Origin: Oscillospiraceae bacterium
GTDB lineage: Bacteria; Bacillota; Clostridia; Oscillospirales; Ruminococcaceae
Length of the DNA stretch: 15,810 nt
Assembly: GCA_900762805.1 (NCBI GenBank)
Contig: CAAFHY010000254.1
Location: 1-15,810 of the forward strand
Direction of reading: 5' to 3'
Below are positions 1 through 7,277 of the stretch, one piece after another. Position 1 is the stretch's first letter. Every line of letters begins with the position of its first letter. Below the pieces are notes generated by a model. The model made no database searches and had not been told where the DNA came from. It worked only from the letters and a program-made list of their open reading frames with translations. A program made the position numbers and the translations under genes.

Positions 1-228
1 GGCCAGAAGGCTTATATCGGCCGCAGGCTCAAGAAAAGAGACTTCCGCCGCCTGTGGATCACCCGTATTTCGGCCGGCTGCAAGCAGAACGGACTCAACT
101 ATTCCACCTTTATGAACGGCCTGAAGAAGGCCGGCATCGAGCTCAACCGCAAGATGCTGTCCGAGATTGCCATCAACGATCCCAAGGCCTTCACCCAGCT
201 CGTTGACCAGGCAAAAGCAGCTTTATAA
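1..228 (+). CDS. rplT: 50S ribosomal protein L20, 3' part only (5' end outside window)
   Basis: The frame opening at base 1 gives 75 residues up to a TAA stop. The peptide matches the C-terminal two thirds of ribosomal protein L20 (usually about 117 residues): it contains [16 protein letters not shown], then [20 protein letters not shown], a nearly invariant L20 segment, and ends in DQAKAAL. L20 binds 23S rRNA and is needed early in assembly of the large subunit; in many bacteria it also represses its own infC-rpmI-rplT operon, which would lie upstream of this window. The N-terminal basic extension that threads into rRNA is missing only because the window starts inside the gene. No stop or frameshift is seen. 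Family assignment is secure. Confidence 0.97.
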   Translation, partial: GQKAYIGRRLKKRDFRRLWITRISAGCKQNGLNYSTFMNGLKKAGIELNRKMLSEIAINDPKAFTQLVDQAKAAL

Positions 229-236
229 GATCACGC

Positions 237-276
237 AGCCCGCGGCAATTTTTGCAAGCGGGCTTGCGCTATTTTT
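237..276 (+). terminator. Possible intrinsic terminator after rplT
   Basis: Nine bases after the rplT stop, AGCCCGC (237-243) can pair with GCGGGCT (258-264), and inside it GCAA (245-248) can pair with TTGC (252-255) around a TTT loop. A second, mutually exclusive hairpin pairs GCAAG (254-258) with CTTGC (263-267). Either is followed by TGCGCTATTTTT or GCTATTTTT, with a run of five T at 272-276. The T run is a few bases away from the stem, so this is weaker than a textbook terminator. It would separate the ribosomal protein operon from the following methyltransferase, or act as a partial terminator that lets some transcription through. Confidence 0.5.
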
Positions 277-293
277 ACCCATCGGAGAAGACT

Positions 294-1130
294 ATGTCGG
301 AGCGTGTCATTTCCTCAACGGCCAACAGCCTGGTCAAGCGGCTGCGGCCGCTGTTTTCCGACGCCGGCGCGCGCCGCGCCGCCGGCCTTTTTCCGGCGGA
401 GGGCCGCTCGCTGTGCCGTGAGGCCGTGCGTGCCGGCCTGGCAGAGGAGCTGTGGTTTACCGAAAAGAACGCGCCCTTTGCGCGCGGGCTGGCCGCCGGA
501 AGCGCGGCGGGGCTGACGCTGATGAGCGAGGCGGTCGCCGGACGGCTGACCGACCAGAAGGCACCGCAGGGCGTTTTTGCGCTCTGCCGCTTTCCGCAGG
601 GGCCGTCGCCGCTCGCCGCTCCCCCGCCGGCCTCCTGCGCCGCCGGCAATGCGGAGAAGAGCGGGAGCGGGCGGGGCTTTGCCCGCATCGTGGGGCTGTT
701 TGATATCGCCGATCCCATCAATGCCGGCGCCATTCTGCGCACGGCGCTGGCGCTCGGCTACGATGGGGCCGTTGCCGCCGGCGAGGCGGCCGACCTCTTT
801 TCGCCAAGGGCGCTGCGCGCCGGCATGGGCGCGCAGCTTCATCTGCCGGTGCAGCGCATGGCCGGCTGGCAGACGGCGCTCGACGCTGCCCGATCGGCGG
901 GGTTTACCGCCGTCGCCGCCGCGCTGACGCCCGCGGCGCAGCCGCTGGCCGCCGCCGACCCCCGGCAGGAGAGGCTCTTTCTTGTTTTTGGCAACGAAGG
1001 AGCGGGGCTGGAGCCGGCCGCCGTTGCGCGCTGCACACCCGTCGTTATCCCCATGCATGCCGGCTTTGACAGCCTTAACGTGGCCGTCGCGGCGGGGATA
1101 TTCATGTGGTATTTCAGAAAACCTGAGTAA
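294..1130 (+). CDS. SpoU/TrmH-family RNA 2'-O-methyltransferase (SPOUT fold)
   Basis: A 278-residue protein of the TrmH/SpoU family, which transfers a methyl group from S-adenosylmethionine to a ribose 2'-OH, usually in 23S rRNA (RlmB/TsnR-like) or tRNA. The three SPOUT motifs are visible: motif 1 NAGAILR (residues 143-149, with N143 and the catalytic-type R149), motif 2 GNEGAGL (233-239) and motif 3 SLNVAVAAGI (260-269), which forms the knotted cofactor site. Residues 1-98 fit the N-terminal substrate-binding domain (ISSTANSLVKRLRPL, then FPAEGRSLCREAV). Between the domains, residues about 101-130 form a Pro/Ala/Gly/Ser-rich linker longer than usual. The ATG at 294 is chosen because GGAGA lies at 284-288; an in-frame TTG at 252 would start inside the putative terminator. 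A location just after rplT is known in other Bacillota. The exact target nucleotide cannot be read from sequence. Confidence 0.93.
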   Translation: MSERVISSTANSLVKRLRPLFSDAGARRAAGLFPAEGRSLCREAVRAGLAEELWFTEKNAPFARGLAAGSAAGLTLMSEAVAGRLTDQKAPQGVFALCRFPQGPSPLAAPPPASCAAGNAEKSGSGRGFARIVGLFDIADPINAGAILRTALALGYDGAVAAGEAADLFSPRALRAGMGAQLHLPVQRMAGWQTALDAARSAGFTAVAAALTPAAQPLAAADPRQERLFLVFGNEGAGLEPAAVARCTPVVIPMHAGFDSLNVAVAAGIFMWYFRKPE

Positions 1131-1136
1131 AGGAGG
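1129..1136 (+). promoter_or_regulatory. Strong Shine-Dalgarno that sets the GTG start of dprA
   Basis: AAAGGAGG is a full match to the anti-Shine-Dalgarno region and overlaps the TAA stop of the upstream methyltransferase gene (1128-1130). It sits six bases before the GTG at 1143, supporting that non-ATG start and suggesting coupled translation of the two genes. Confidence 0.85.
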
Positions 1137-1142
1137 CCGCCT

Positions 1143-2225
1143 GTGGATCGGGAAACGCTTATCAAATGGATATGGCTCAGCGAGCTGCTCGGCCCGGCCG
1201 CTCTTTCTCCGGCCGAGGCGCTCGGTGTCTACGGCACCGTTGATGAGGCCTATGAGATGGCCCTGCAGGGCCAGTATTGGAGCGCCCGCGTCGCACAGGC
1301 CGCCGCCAAAGCGCCGGCCGAGCTGCCCCAACGGGCGGCGCGCATTGCAGAGGCCTGCGAGGGGGCCGGCGTCACCGTTGTCCCCTATGACAGCGCGTTT
1401 TACCCGCCGCTGCTGCTGGGCCTTTCCAATGCGCCGGCCGTGCTGTATGTCACCGGCCGGCCGGAGTCGCTGACGCTGCGCTGTATTTCGGGCGTCGGCA
1501 CCCGCCGTATCACGCCCTACGGCAAGCGGGTCACGGGCGAGCTGCTTCGGCCCGTCGCCCGCCGGGGCATCTGTCTCGTCAGCGGGCTGGCTCACGGCAT
1601 CGACGCCGAGGTACACAAGGCGGCGCTGGCGGAGGACGGCGTTACTGTTGCCGTCATCGGCTGCCCGATCCATGAGACCTACCCGGCCGCTCACAGCGAG
1701 CTGCGCCGCCTCATTGAGCAGCGGGGCGCAACGGTCAGCGAGTATCCCCCGCTGCCGATGGCCTACAACCGCGCCGTCTTTCCGCGCCGCAACCGCATCA
1801 TTGCCGGTATGTCCGAGCTGCTTGCCGTGTTTGAGTGTACCATGCGCAGCGGCACCATGCGCACCGTCGATTGGGCGCTGGAATTCGGGCGCGATATCTT
1901 CGCCGTGCCCGGCCGCCTGACCGACGACACCAGCGAGGGCTGCAACCGCATCATACAGAGCGGCGCGTCGCCGCTGCTGAGCGCCGCCGACCTGCTGGAG
2001 CGGCTGGGCTTCGAGGGGGAGGAGCCGGAAAAGAAGAAGGCTGCCCGCCCGCCGCTGACGGGCGACGGCAGAGCCATATGGGATCGTCTGGGGCTTGATC
2101 CGGCCTCTGAGGAAGAATTATCGACCGAGCTCGGTATCCCTGAGCCCGATCTGCTGCCGCTGCTCACGGAGCTGGAGCTCGGCGGATATATCACGCGCCG
2201 CGGCGGGCTGTACCAGCGCGCCTGA
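1143..2225 (+). CDS. dprA: DNA-processing protein DprA (Smf)
   Basis: A 360-residue DprA. In naturally competent bacteria DprA binds incoming single-stranded DNA and loads RecA onto it; it is also widespread in bacteria not known to be competent. The N-terminal ~80 residues fit the helical SAM-like region. The Rossmann core runs from about residue 85 to 290, with GVGTRRITPYG (117-127), SGLAHGID (147-154), the YP of ETYPAAH (178-184), SEYPP (199-203), the family hallmark FPRRNRIIAG (213-222), RSGTMRT (235-241), GRDIFAVPG (249-257) and GCNRIIQSGA (266-275). A charged stretch (EEPEKKKAARPP, 293-304) leads to a C-terminal winged-helix-like domain (about 308-360). Length and motif order are normal. 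The start is GTG, backed by an excellent ribosome binding site. dprA followed by topA and trmFO is a classic Bacillota gene order. Confidence 0.96.
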   Translation: MDRETLIKWIWLSELLGPAALSPAEALGVYGTVDEAYEMALQGQYWSARVAQAAAKAPAELPQRAARIAEACEGAGVTVVPYDSAFYPPLLLGLSNAPAVLYVTGRPESLTLRCISGVGTRRITPYGKRVTGELLRPVARRGICLVSGLAHGIDAEVHKAALAEDGVTVAVIGCPIHETYPAAHSELRRLIEQRGATVSEYPPLPMAYNRAVFPRRNRIIAGMSELLAVFECTMRSGTMRTVDWALEFGRDIFAVPGRLTDDTSEGCNRIIQSGASPLLSAADLLERLGFEGEEPEKKKAARPPLTGDGRAIWDRLGLDPASEEELSTELGIPEPDLLPLLTELELGGYITRRGGLYQRA

Positions 2226-2253
2226 GCGCCAATCTGAAAGAAAAGAGCTGCAA

Positions 2254-4335
2254 ATGTCTAAACTGGTTATTGTGGAATCTCCCACCAAGGCAAAGACCAT
2301 TCAGAAATATCTCGGAAGCGACTATGAAGTCATGGCCTCCAAGGGCCATGTGCGCGACCTGCCCAAAAGCTCCTTCGGCGTCAACATTGCCAAGGGGTTT
2401 GTGCCGCAGTATCTCAACGTGGCCGGCAAGGAAAAGATGATCCGCCAGCTGCGCGAGGAGGCCGCCAAGAGCGACTTTGTCTACCTTGCTACCGACCCCG
2501 ACCGCGAGGGCGAGGCCATCGCGTGGCATCTTTCCTATCTGCTCGGCCTGCCGGAGGGGCAGCATAACCGCGTCACCTTCGGAGAGATCAGCAAGAGCGG
2601 CATCGAAAAGGGCATGGCCGCCCCGCGCGCCATCGACCAGAATATCGTCAATTCCCAGCAGACGCGCCGTATCCTTGACCGCATCGTCGGCTACAAGCTG
2701 TCGCCGCTGCTGTGGAGCTCCATCAAGCGCGGGCTGTCGGCCGGCCGTGTGCAGTCGGTCACCGTGCGGCTGCTGGTCGATCGTGAGCGCGAGATCCGGG
2801 CCTTTGTTTCGCAGGAATACTGGACGGTGGACGTCCAGTTCGGCCGCCCCGGCGAAAAGGTTTTTCTTGCCCGCGTGACGGGGAAGGACGGTGTAGCGGA
2901 TTTTTCGCTGCCCGATCAGAAGGCGGCCGACGCCGTCTGCCGCGACCTTGAAAACAGCGAGTTTATCGTCACCGGCGTCAGAAAGCAGCAGCGCCGCCGC
3001 GCGCCCGACCCGCCCTTTATCACCAGCACCCTCCAGCAGGACGCCTCCCGCCGTCTCGGCTTCACCTCCCGCCGCGCCATGCGCGCCGCGCAGGAGCTGT
3101 ATGAGGGCATCGAGGTCGAGGGCGTCGGCGTGACCGGCCTTATCACCTATATGCGCACCGACTCGCTGCGCATCTCGGATGAGGCTGACGCTGCCGCCAA
3201 GGACTATATCGCGCGCGTCTACGGCGAGAGCTACCGCTTTGCCGGTCAGCGCAGCTACAAGCGCAAGGCGGCCTCCAACGTGCAGGACGCCCACGAGGCG
3301 ATCCGCCCCACCGACGTGGAGCTGACGCCGGCGCGCGTCAAGCCGTCGCTGACGGCCGATCAATACAAAATTTACAAGCTTATCTGGGAGCGGTTTGTGG
3401 CCTCCCGCATGACCGACCAGCAGCTGCTGGTCACCTCGGTTGATATCCGCGCCGGCCAGTACAGCCTGCGCGCCAGCGGCCACATCGTGGAGTTTGACGG
3501 GTTCGCCCGCCTGTATGAGGCCGCCCGCGATGAAAAGGAGGAGGCTGCCGCCTCGCTGCCGCCCATAGCGGAGGGCGACCGGCTGGAGAGCAGCGCCATT
3601 CTCCCCATCCAGAGGTTTACCCAGCCGCCGCCCCGCTACACCGAAGCGTCGCTCATCAAGACGCTGGAGGAAAACGGCATCGGACGTCCGGCTACCTATG
3701 TACCCATCATCAGCACCATCATCGACCGCGGCTATGTCGAGCGCAACGGCAGGCAGCTGGTGCCGACCTCGCTGGGCGAGATCGTGACCGATCTGATGAT
3801 CGAGGAGTTCTCCCCCATCGTTGACACCGGCTTTTCGGCCAGCATGGAAAAGAAGCTCGACCAGATCGAGGACGGCAAGACCGACTGGACGGCCACGCTC
3901 GACGAATTCTATCAGGACTTCAGCGCCATGCTTGAAAAGGCCAAGACCGATCTGGAGGGCCGCAAGCTGGCGGTGAAGGACGAGGAGAGCGACGTCATCT
4001 GCGACAAATGCGGCCGCCGCATGGTCATCAAGACCGGCCGCTTCGGCAAGTTCCTGGCCTGCCCCGGTTTTCCTGAGTGCAAGAACACCAAGCGCATCGA
4101 GATCGAGACCAAGGGCCGCTGCCACAAGTGCGGCGGGCGTATTCTGGAGATGCGCTCCAAGCGCGGCCGTATTTTCTACGCCTGTGAGAACGGGCGCAGC
4201 TGCGGCTTCATGACCTGGAATAAGCCCACCGACAAGCTCTGCCCCCAGTGCGGTGCAACGCTGTTCACCGCCAAGGGGAGAAACCCCGGCCTGCTCTGTG
4301 AGAGAGAGGGCTGCGGGTATACCGAAAAGCCGTGA
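2254..4335 (+). CDS. topA: DNA topoisomerase I (type IA)
   Basis: A 693-residue type IA topoisomerase, which relaxes negatively supercoiled DNA by cutting one strand through a 5'-phosphotyrosine link. The Toprim domain (residues 1 to ~115) has the catalytic E8 in IVESPTKAKTI and the metal triad D81, D83, E85 in ATDPDREGEAIAWHL. The active-site tyrosine is Y299 in ITYMRTDS. Other core motifs are SAGRVQSVTVRLLVDRE (162-178), NVQDAHEAIRPTD (342-354) and the GIGRPATY segment (475-482). The C-terminus has three four-cysteine zinc-binding motifs: C583/C586/C603/C609, C623/C626/C644/C650 and C663/C666/C682/C687. The start is ATG at 2254, 28 bases after dprA, with only a weak AAAGAG ribosome binding site; an upstream in-frame TTG at 2095 was rejected because it lies deep inside dprA and the conserved start MSKLVIVESP begins here. 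Confidence 0.97.
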   Translation: MSKLVIVESPTKAKTIQKYLGSDYEVMASKGHVRDLPKSSFGVNIAKGFVPQYLNVAGKEKMIRQLREEAAKSDFVYLATDPDREGEAIAWHLSYLLGLPEGQHNRVTFGEISKSGIEKGMAAPRAIDQNIVNSQQTRRILDRIVGYKLSPLLWSSIKRGLSAGRVQSVTVRLLVDREREIRAFVSQEYWTVDVQFGRPGEKVFLARVTGKDGVADFSLPDQKAADAVCRDLENSEFIVTGVRKQQRRRAPDPPFITSTLQQDASRRLGFTSRRAMRAAQELYEGIEVEGVGVTGLITYMRTDSLRISDEADAAAKDYIARVYGESYRFAGQRSYKRKAASNVQDAHEAIRPTDVELTPARVKPSLTADQYKIYKLIWERFVASRMTDQQLLVTSVDIRAGQYSLRASGHIVEFDGFARLYEAARDEKEEAAASLPPIAEGDRLESSAILPIQRFTQPPPRYTEASLIKTLEENGIGRPATYVPIISTIIDRGYVERNGRQLVPTSLGEIVTDLMIEEFSPIVDTGFSASMEKKLDQIEDGKTDWTATLDEFYQDFSAMLEKAKTDLEGRKLAVKDEESDVICDKCGRRMVIKTGRFGKFLACPGFPECKNTKRIEIETKGRCHKCGGRILEMRSKRGRIFYACENGRSCGFMTWNKPTDKLCPQCGATLFTAKGRNPGLLCEREGCGYTEKP

Positions 4336-5636
4336 TGCGCGCGCGTGTCATCGGCGCCGGCCTTGCCGGGTGCGAGGCGGCATGGGCGCTGGCTCAGCGC
4401 GGCGTGGCGGTCGAGCTGTACGAGCAAAAGCCTGCCCGCTTTTCGCCGGCGCACAGCAGCCCCGACTTTGCCGAGCTGGTTTGCTCCAACTCGCTCAAGA
4501 GCCTGTCGCCCGACAGCGCGGCCGGTCTGCTCAAAAACGAGATGCGGCTGCTGGGCAGCGTCACCCTTGCTGCGGCCGACCGCTGCCGTGTGCCGGCGGG
4601 CGGGGCGCTGGCCGTTGACCGCACCGAGTTCTCGCGGCTGGTCACCCTGAGCATCCGCAGCCACCCGCTCATCACCGTGATCGGGCGCGAATATACCGAA
4701 ATCGACCTGTCGCAGCCGACCGTCATTGCCACCGGCCCTCTCACGGAGGGCGCGCTGGCCGAGGCTGTTGCCGGGCTATGCGGGCAGCCGCTCAGCTTTT
4801 TCGACGCGGCGGCCCCTATTGTAACGGGCGAATCGCTCGACCGAAGCCGCGTGCATGAGGCGTCGCGCTACGGCAAGGGAACGCCCGATTATCTCAATTG
4901 CTATTTTGACCGGGAGGGGTACCTGGCCTTTCACCGGGAGCTGGTCAACGCCCGAACCGCCCGGCTCCATGATTTTGATTATCATGTCTATGAGGGCTGT
5001 ATGCCCATTGAAAAGCTGGCCTCGCGCGGGGAGGACAGCATCCGCTTCGGCCCGCTCAAGCCGGTCGGACTGACCGATCCGGCCACCGGCCGCCGCCCGT
5101 GGGCGGCGGTGCAGCTGCGGCGCGAGGACCGGCGCGGCGAGCTGTACAATCTGGTCGGCTTTCAGACCAATCTGGCCTTTCCCGAACAGAAGCGGGTGTT
5201 CCGCATGATCCCCGGCCTGGAAAACGCCGAATTCGTGCGCTACGGCGTCATGCACCGCAACACCTTTCTCTGCTCGCCCCGCCTGCTGACGGAGGAGCTG
5301 TGCCTGCGCGGGCAGCCCAACCTGTACTTTGCCGGTCAGATCACCGGAACCGAGGGGTATATGGAGAGCGCCATGGGCGGCATTGCCGCCGGCCGTGCGC
5401 TGGCGGCGCGTTTGGCAGGCCGGCAGGCAGCCCCGCTGCCGGAGACCACCATGAGCGGGGCGCTGCTGCGCTATGTCAGCTCGTTTGAGGGCGATTTCCA
5501 GCCGATGGGCGCCAACATGGGCATCCTGCCGCCGCTCGGCGAGGCGATACGCGACAAAAAGAAGAAATACGCCCTGCTGGCACAGCGGGCGATCGATGAC
5601 CTGAAGGAGGTTTTGGCAGATGAAGATCGTGATTGA
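4335..5636 (+). CDS. trmFO: Methylenetetrahydrofolate--tRNA (uracil-54-C5) methyltransferase TrmFO
   Basis: A 433-residue FAD enzyme that makes ribothymidine (T54) in the tRNA T-loop using methylenetetrahydrofolate and a reduced flavin, replacing SAM-dependent TrmA in many Bacillota. The N-terminal dinucleotide-binding motif GAGLAGCEAAW lies at residues 7-17. The two conserved cysteines of the family are C50 (in ELVCSNSLKS) and C222 (in YEGCMPIE), equivalent to those studied in the Bacillus enzyme. Other conserved blocks are FFDAAAPIV (155-163), YLNCYFDREGY (186-196), GFQTNL (275-280), RYGVMHRNTF (302-311), FAGQITGTEGYMES (332-345) and MGANMGILP (391-399). The topA stop TGA (4333-4335) overlaps this ATG in a TGATG junction; a GTG at 4332 directly before the ATG is an alternative start adding one residue. 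No good Shine-Dalgarno is seen, so translational coupling to topA is likely. Confidence 0.96.
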   Translation: MRARVIGAGLAGCEAAWALAQRGVAVELYEQKPARFSPAHSSPDFAELVCSNSLKSLSPDSAAGLLKNEMRLLGSVTLAAADRCRVPAGGALAVDRTEFSRLVTLSIRSHPLITVIGREYTEIDLSQPTVIATGPLTEGALAEAVAGLCGQPLSFFDAAAPIVTGESLDRSRVHEASRYGKGTPDYLNCYFDREGYLAFHRELVNARTARLHDFDYHVYEGCMPIEKLASRGEDSIRFGPLKPVGLTDPATGRRPWAAVQLRREDRRGELYNLVGFQTNLAFPEQKRVFRMIPGLENAEFVRYGVMHRNTFLCSPRLLTEELCLRGQPNLYFAGQITGTEGYMESAMGGIAAGRALAARLAGRQAAPLPETTMSGALLRYVSSFEGDFQPMGANMGILPPLGEAIRDKKKKYALLAQRAIDDLKEVLADEDRD

Positions 5637-6609
5637 CGCTTTTGGCGGCGATAATGCGCCGCAGGCCGTTCTGGAGGGAGCCGTCCGCGCCGCCCGCGAG
5701 CTGCCGGCCGGCATCGTGCTGGCGGGAAATGAGCAGAAAATACGCGCCGCGGCGTCGGAGGCAGGGTTCGAGCTTACAGGCATAGAGATCCTCAACGCCG
5801 AAAGCGAGATATCGATGCATGACGATCCGGGCATCGTACTCAAGGCCAAGAAGAACAGCTCGATGGCCGTTGGCCTGTCGGCATTGGCTGCCGGCGAGGC
5901 CGACGCCTTTGTCAGCGCCGGCAGCACCGGCGCGCTGCTGATGGGCGGGACCTTTATCGTCAAGCGCATCCGGGGCGTCAAGCGTCCGGCGCTGGCCTCG
6001 GTGGTGCCGTCGCTCAACGGCTGCTTCATGCTGGTTGACTGCGGTGCCAATGTCGAGGCCCGGCCGGAAATGCTGGTGCAGTTCGCGCGCATGGGGTCGG
6101 TCTATATGGAAAAGGTCATGGGCGTCAGCCGGCCGCGCGTCGGGCTTGTCAACAACGGCGCCGAGGAAACAAAGGGCACCGATATGCTGCGCGAGACCTA
6201 TGAGCTGCTCCGGCAGGCCGAGGGGCTTCACTTTATCGGCAACATCGAGGGGCGCGACGCCCCGCTCGGCGGCTGCGATGTCGCCGTGGCCGACGGCATG
6301 ATCGGCAATGTCATGCTCAAGACGATGGAGGGGCTCGGCAAGGCCATGTCGGTCCGTCTCAAGCAGATGTTCAAGAAAAATATCTTTACCATGATGGCGG
6401 CCGGCGTGCTGTCGGGCGGCATCAAGGAGCTGCGGCGCAGCATGGATGCCAGCGAGCACGGCGGCGCGCCGCTGCTCGGCCTGCAGAAGACCGTCATCAA
6501 GGCGCACGGCAATTCTGACGCCACCGCCATTTTCAACGCTGTCCGGCAGGCCATCCGCTGTGTCGAGAACGATATTCCGGGCGTCATCGCCGCGGGGGTG
6601 CAGCAATGA
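5620..6609 (+). CDS. plsX: Phosphate acyltransferase PlsX
   Basis: A 329-residue PlsX, which converts acyl-ACP to acyl-phosphate, the donor that PlsY uses in the first step of phospholipid synthesis. It is a peripheral membrane enzyme with no signal peptide or membrane segment. Family motifs seen are IDAFGGDNAP (5-14, usually IDAMGGDNAP), HDDPGIVLKAKKNSSM (67-82), FVSAGSTGALL (97-107), LVDCGANVEARPE (138-150), NNGAEETKGT (178-187), DGMIGNVMLKTMEG (225-238) and GGAPLLGL (281-288). The ATG at 5620 lies inside the end of trmFO, giving a 17-nt overlap, and has AAGGAGG at 5604-5610. PlsX is often followed by fab genes or acpP before rnc; here rnc follows at once with an ATGA overlap. Confidence 0.96.
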   Translation: MKIVIDAFGGDNAPQAVLEGAVRAARELPAGIVLAGNEQKIRAAASEAGFELTGIEILNAESEISMHDDPGIVLKAKKNSSMAVGLSALAAGEADAFVSAGSTGALLMGGTFIVKRIRGVKRPALASVVPSLNGCFMLVDCGANVEARPEMLVQFARMGSVYMEKVMGVSRPRVGLVNNGAEETKGTDMLRETYELLRQAEGLHFIGNIEGRDAPLGGCDVAVADGMIGNVMLKTMEGLGKAMSVRLKQMFKKNIFTMMAAGVLSGGIKELRRSMDASEHGGAPLLGLQKTVIKAHGNSDATAIFNAVRQAIRCVENDIPGVIAAGVQQ

Positions 6610-7277
6610 ACGGCACTGAAAAGCTGGAGCGGCAGATCGGCTATACCTTCAAGGACAAGGCGCTGCTGCGCACGGCGCTGACCCATACCAGCTATGCCAA
6701 CGAACACCCCGGCACCGGCAGCGACAATGAGCGGCTGGAATTTCTGGGCGACTCGGTATTGTCCTTTGTGGTGGCTGTCAATCTGTTCAAGGCCGGCCGG
6801 GAGGACGAGGGCGCTCTGACGCAGGAGCGCGCCTCACTTGTCTGCGAGACGGCGCTTTATCAGTCGGCCCGCAAGATCGGTCTCGGCGAATTTATCCTGC
6901 TCGGCAAGGGCGAGGCGCAGACGGGCGGCCGCGACAAGCCGTCGGTGCTGTCCGACTGTGTTGAGGCGCTGCTGGCCGCCATTTATCTCGACGGCGGCAT
7001 CGACCCGGCTTCGGCCTTTGTCCACCGCTGGGTGCTCGACAGTCTGCCCAAAAGCCATGAAAAGGATTATAAAACCCTCCTGCAGGAGGTCATCCAGAAA
7101 AACCCGGAGGAACGGCTGCGCTATGCCGTCGTGGCCGAGAGCGGCCCCGACCACGACAAGACCTTTACCGTCGAGGTGCTGCTCAATTCCAACGTCATCG
7201 GCAGCGGCACCGGCCACAGCAAAAAGGTAGCCGAGCAGCAGGCGGCCCGTCAGGCGCTGCGGCTGATGGGGCTGTGA
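6606..7277 (+). CDS. rnc: Ribonuclease III
   Basis: A 223-residue RNase III, the double-strand-specific endonuclease that processes rRNA precursors and some mRNAs. The catalytic domain (about 1-145) has the signature NERLEFLGDSVL (41-52) with E42, E45 and D49, and the second metal-binding set D117 and E120 in LSDCVEALLAAIYLDGG. These match the E. coli E38/E41/D45/D114/E117 set in order and spacing, so it should be active. The double-stranded RNA-binding domain covers about 154-222 (DYKTLLQEVIQ, then GSGTGHSKKVAEQQAARQAL). It overlaps plsX by 4 nt and ends in a GTGA overlap with the next gene. It is adjacent to a radical SAM gene and smc, a common arrangement in Clostridia. Confidence 0.97.
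   Translation: MNGTEKLERQIGYTFKDKALLRTALTHTSYANEHPGTGSDNERLEFLGDSVLSFVVAVNLFKAGREDEGALTQERASLVCETALYQSARKIGLGEFILLGKGEAQTGGRDKPSVLSDCVEALLAAIYLDGGIDPASAFVHRWVLDSLPKSHEKDYKTLLQEVIQKNPEERLRYAVVAESGPDHDKTFTVEVLLNSNVIGSGTGHSKKVAEQQAARQALRLMGL

Noticed and set aside
252..293. Upstream TTG extension of the TrmH-family gene by 14 residues
   Set aside because: It would start inside the terminator-like hairpin; the ATG at 294 has a good Shine-Dalgarno and starts at the conserved N-terminus.
2191..4125. 644-codon open frame on the - strand opposite topA
   Set aside because: Same shadow effect: antisense to a full topoisomerase I with all catalytic residues, no recognisable domain in the translation.
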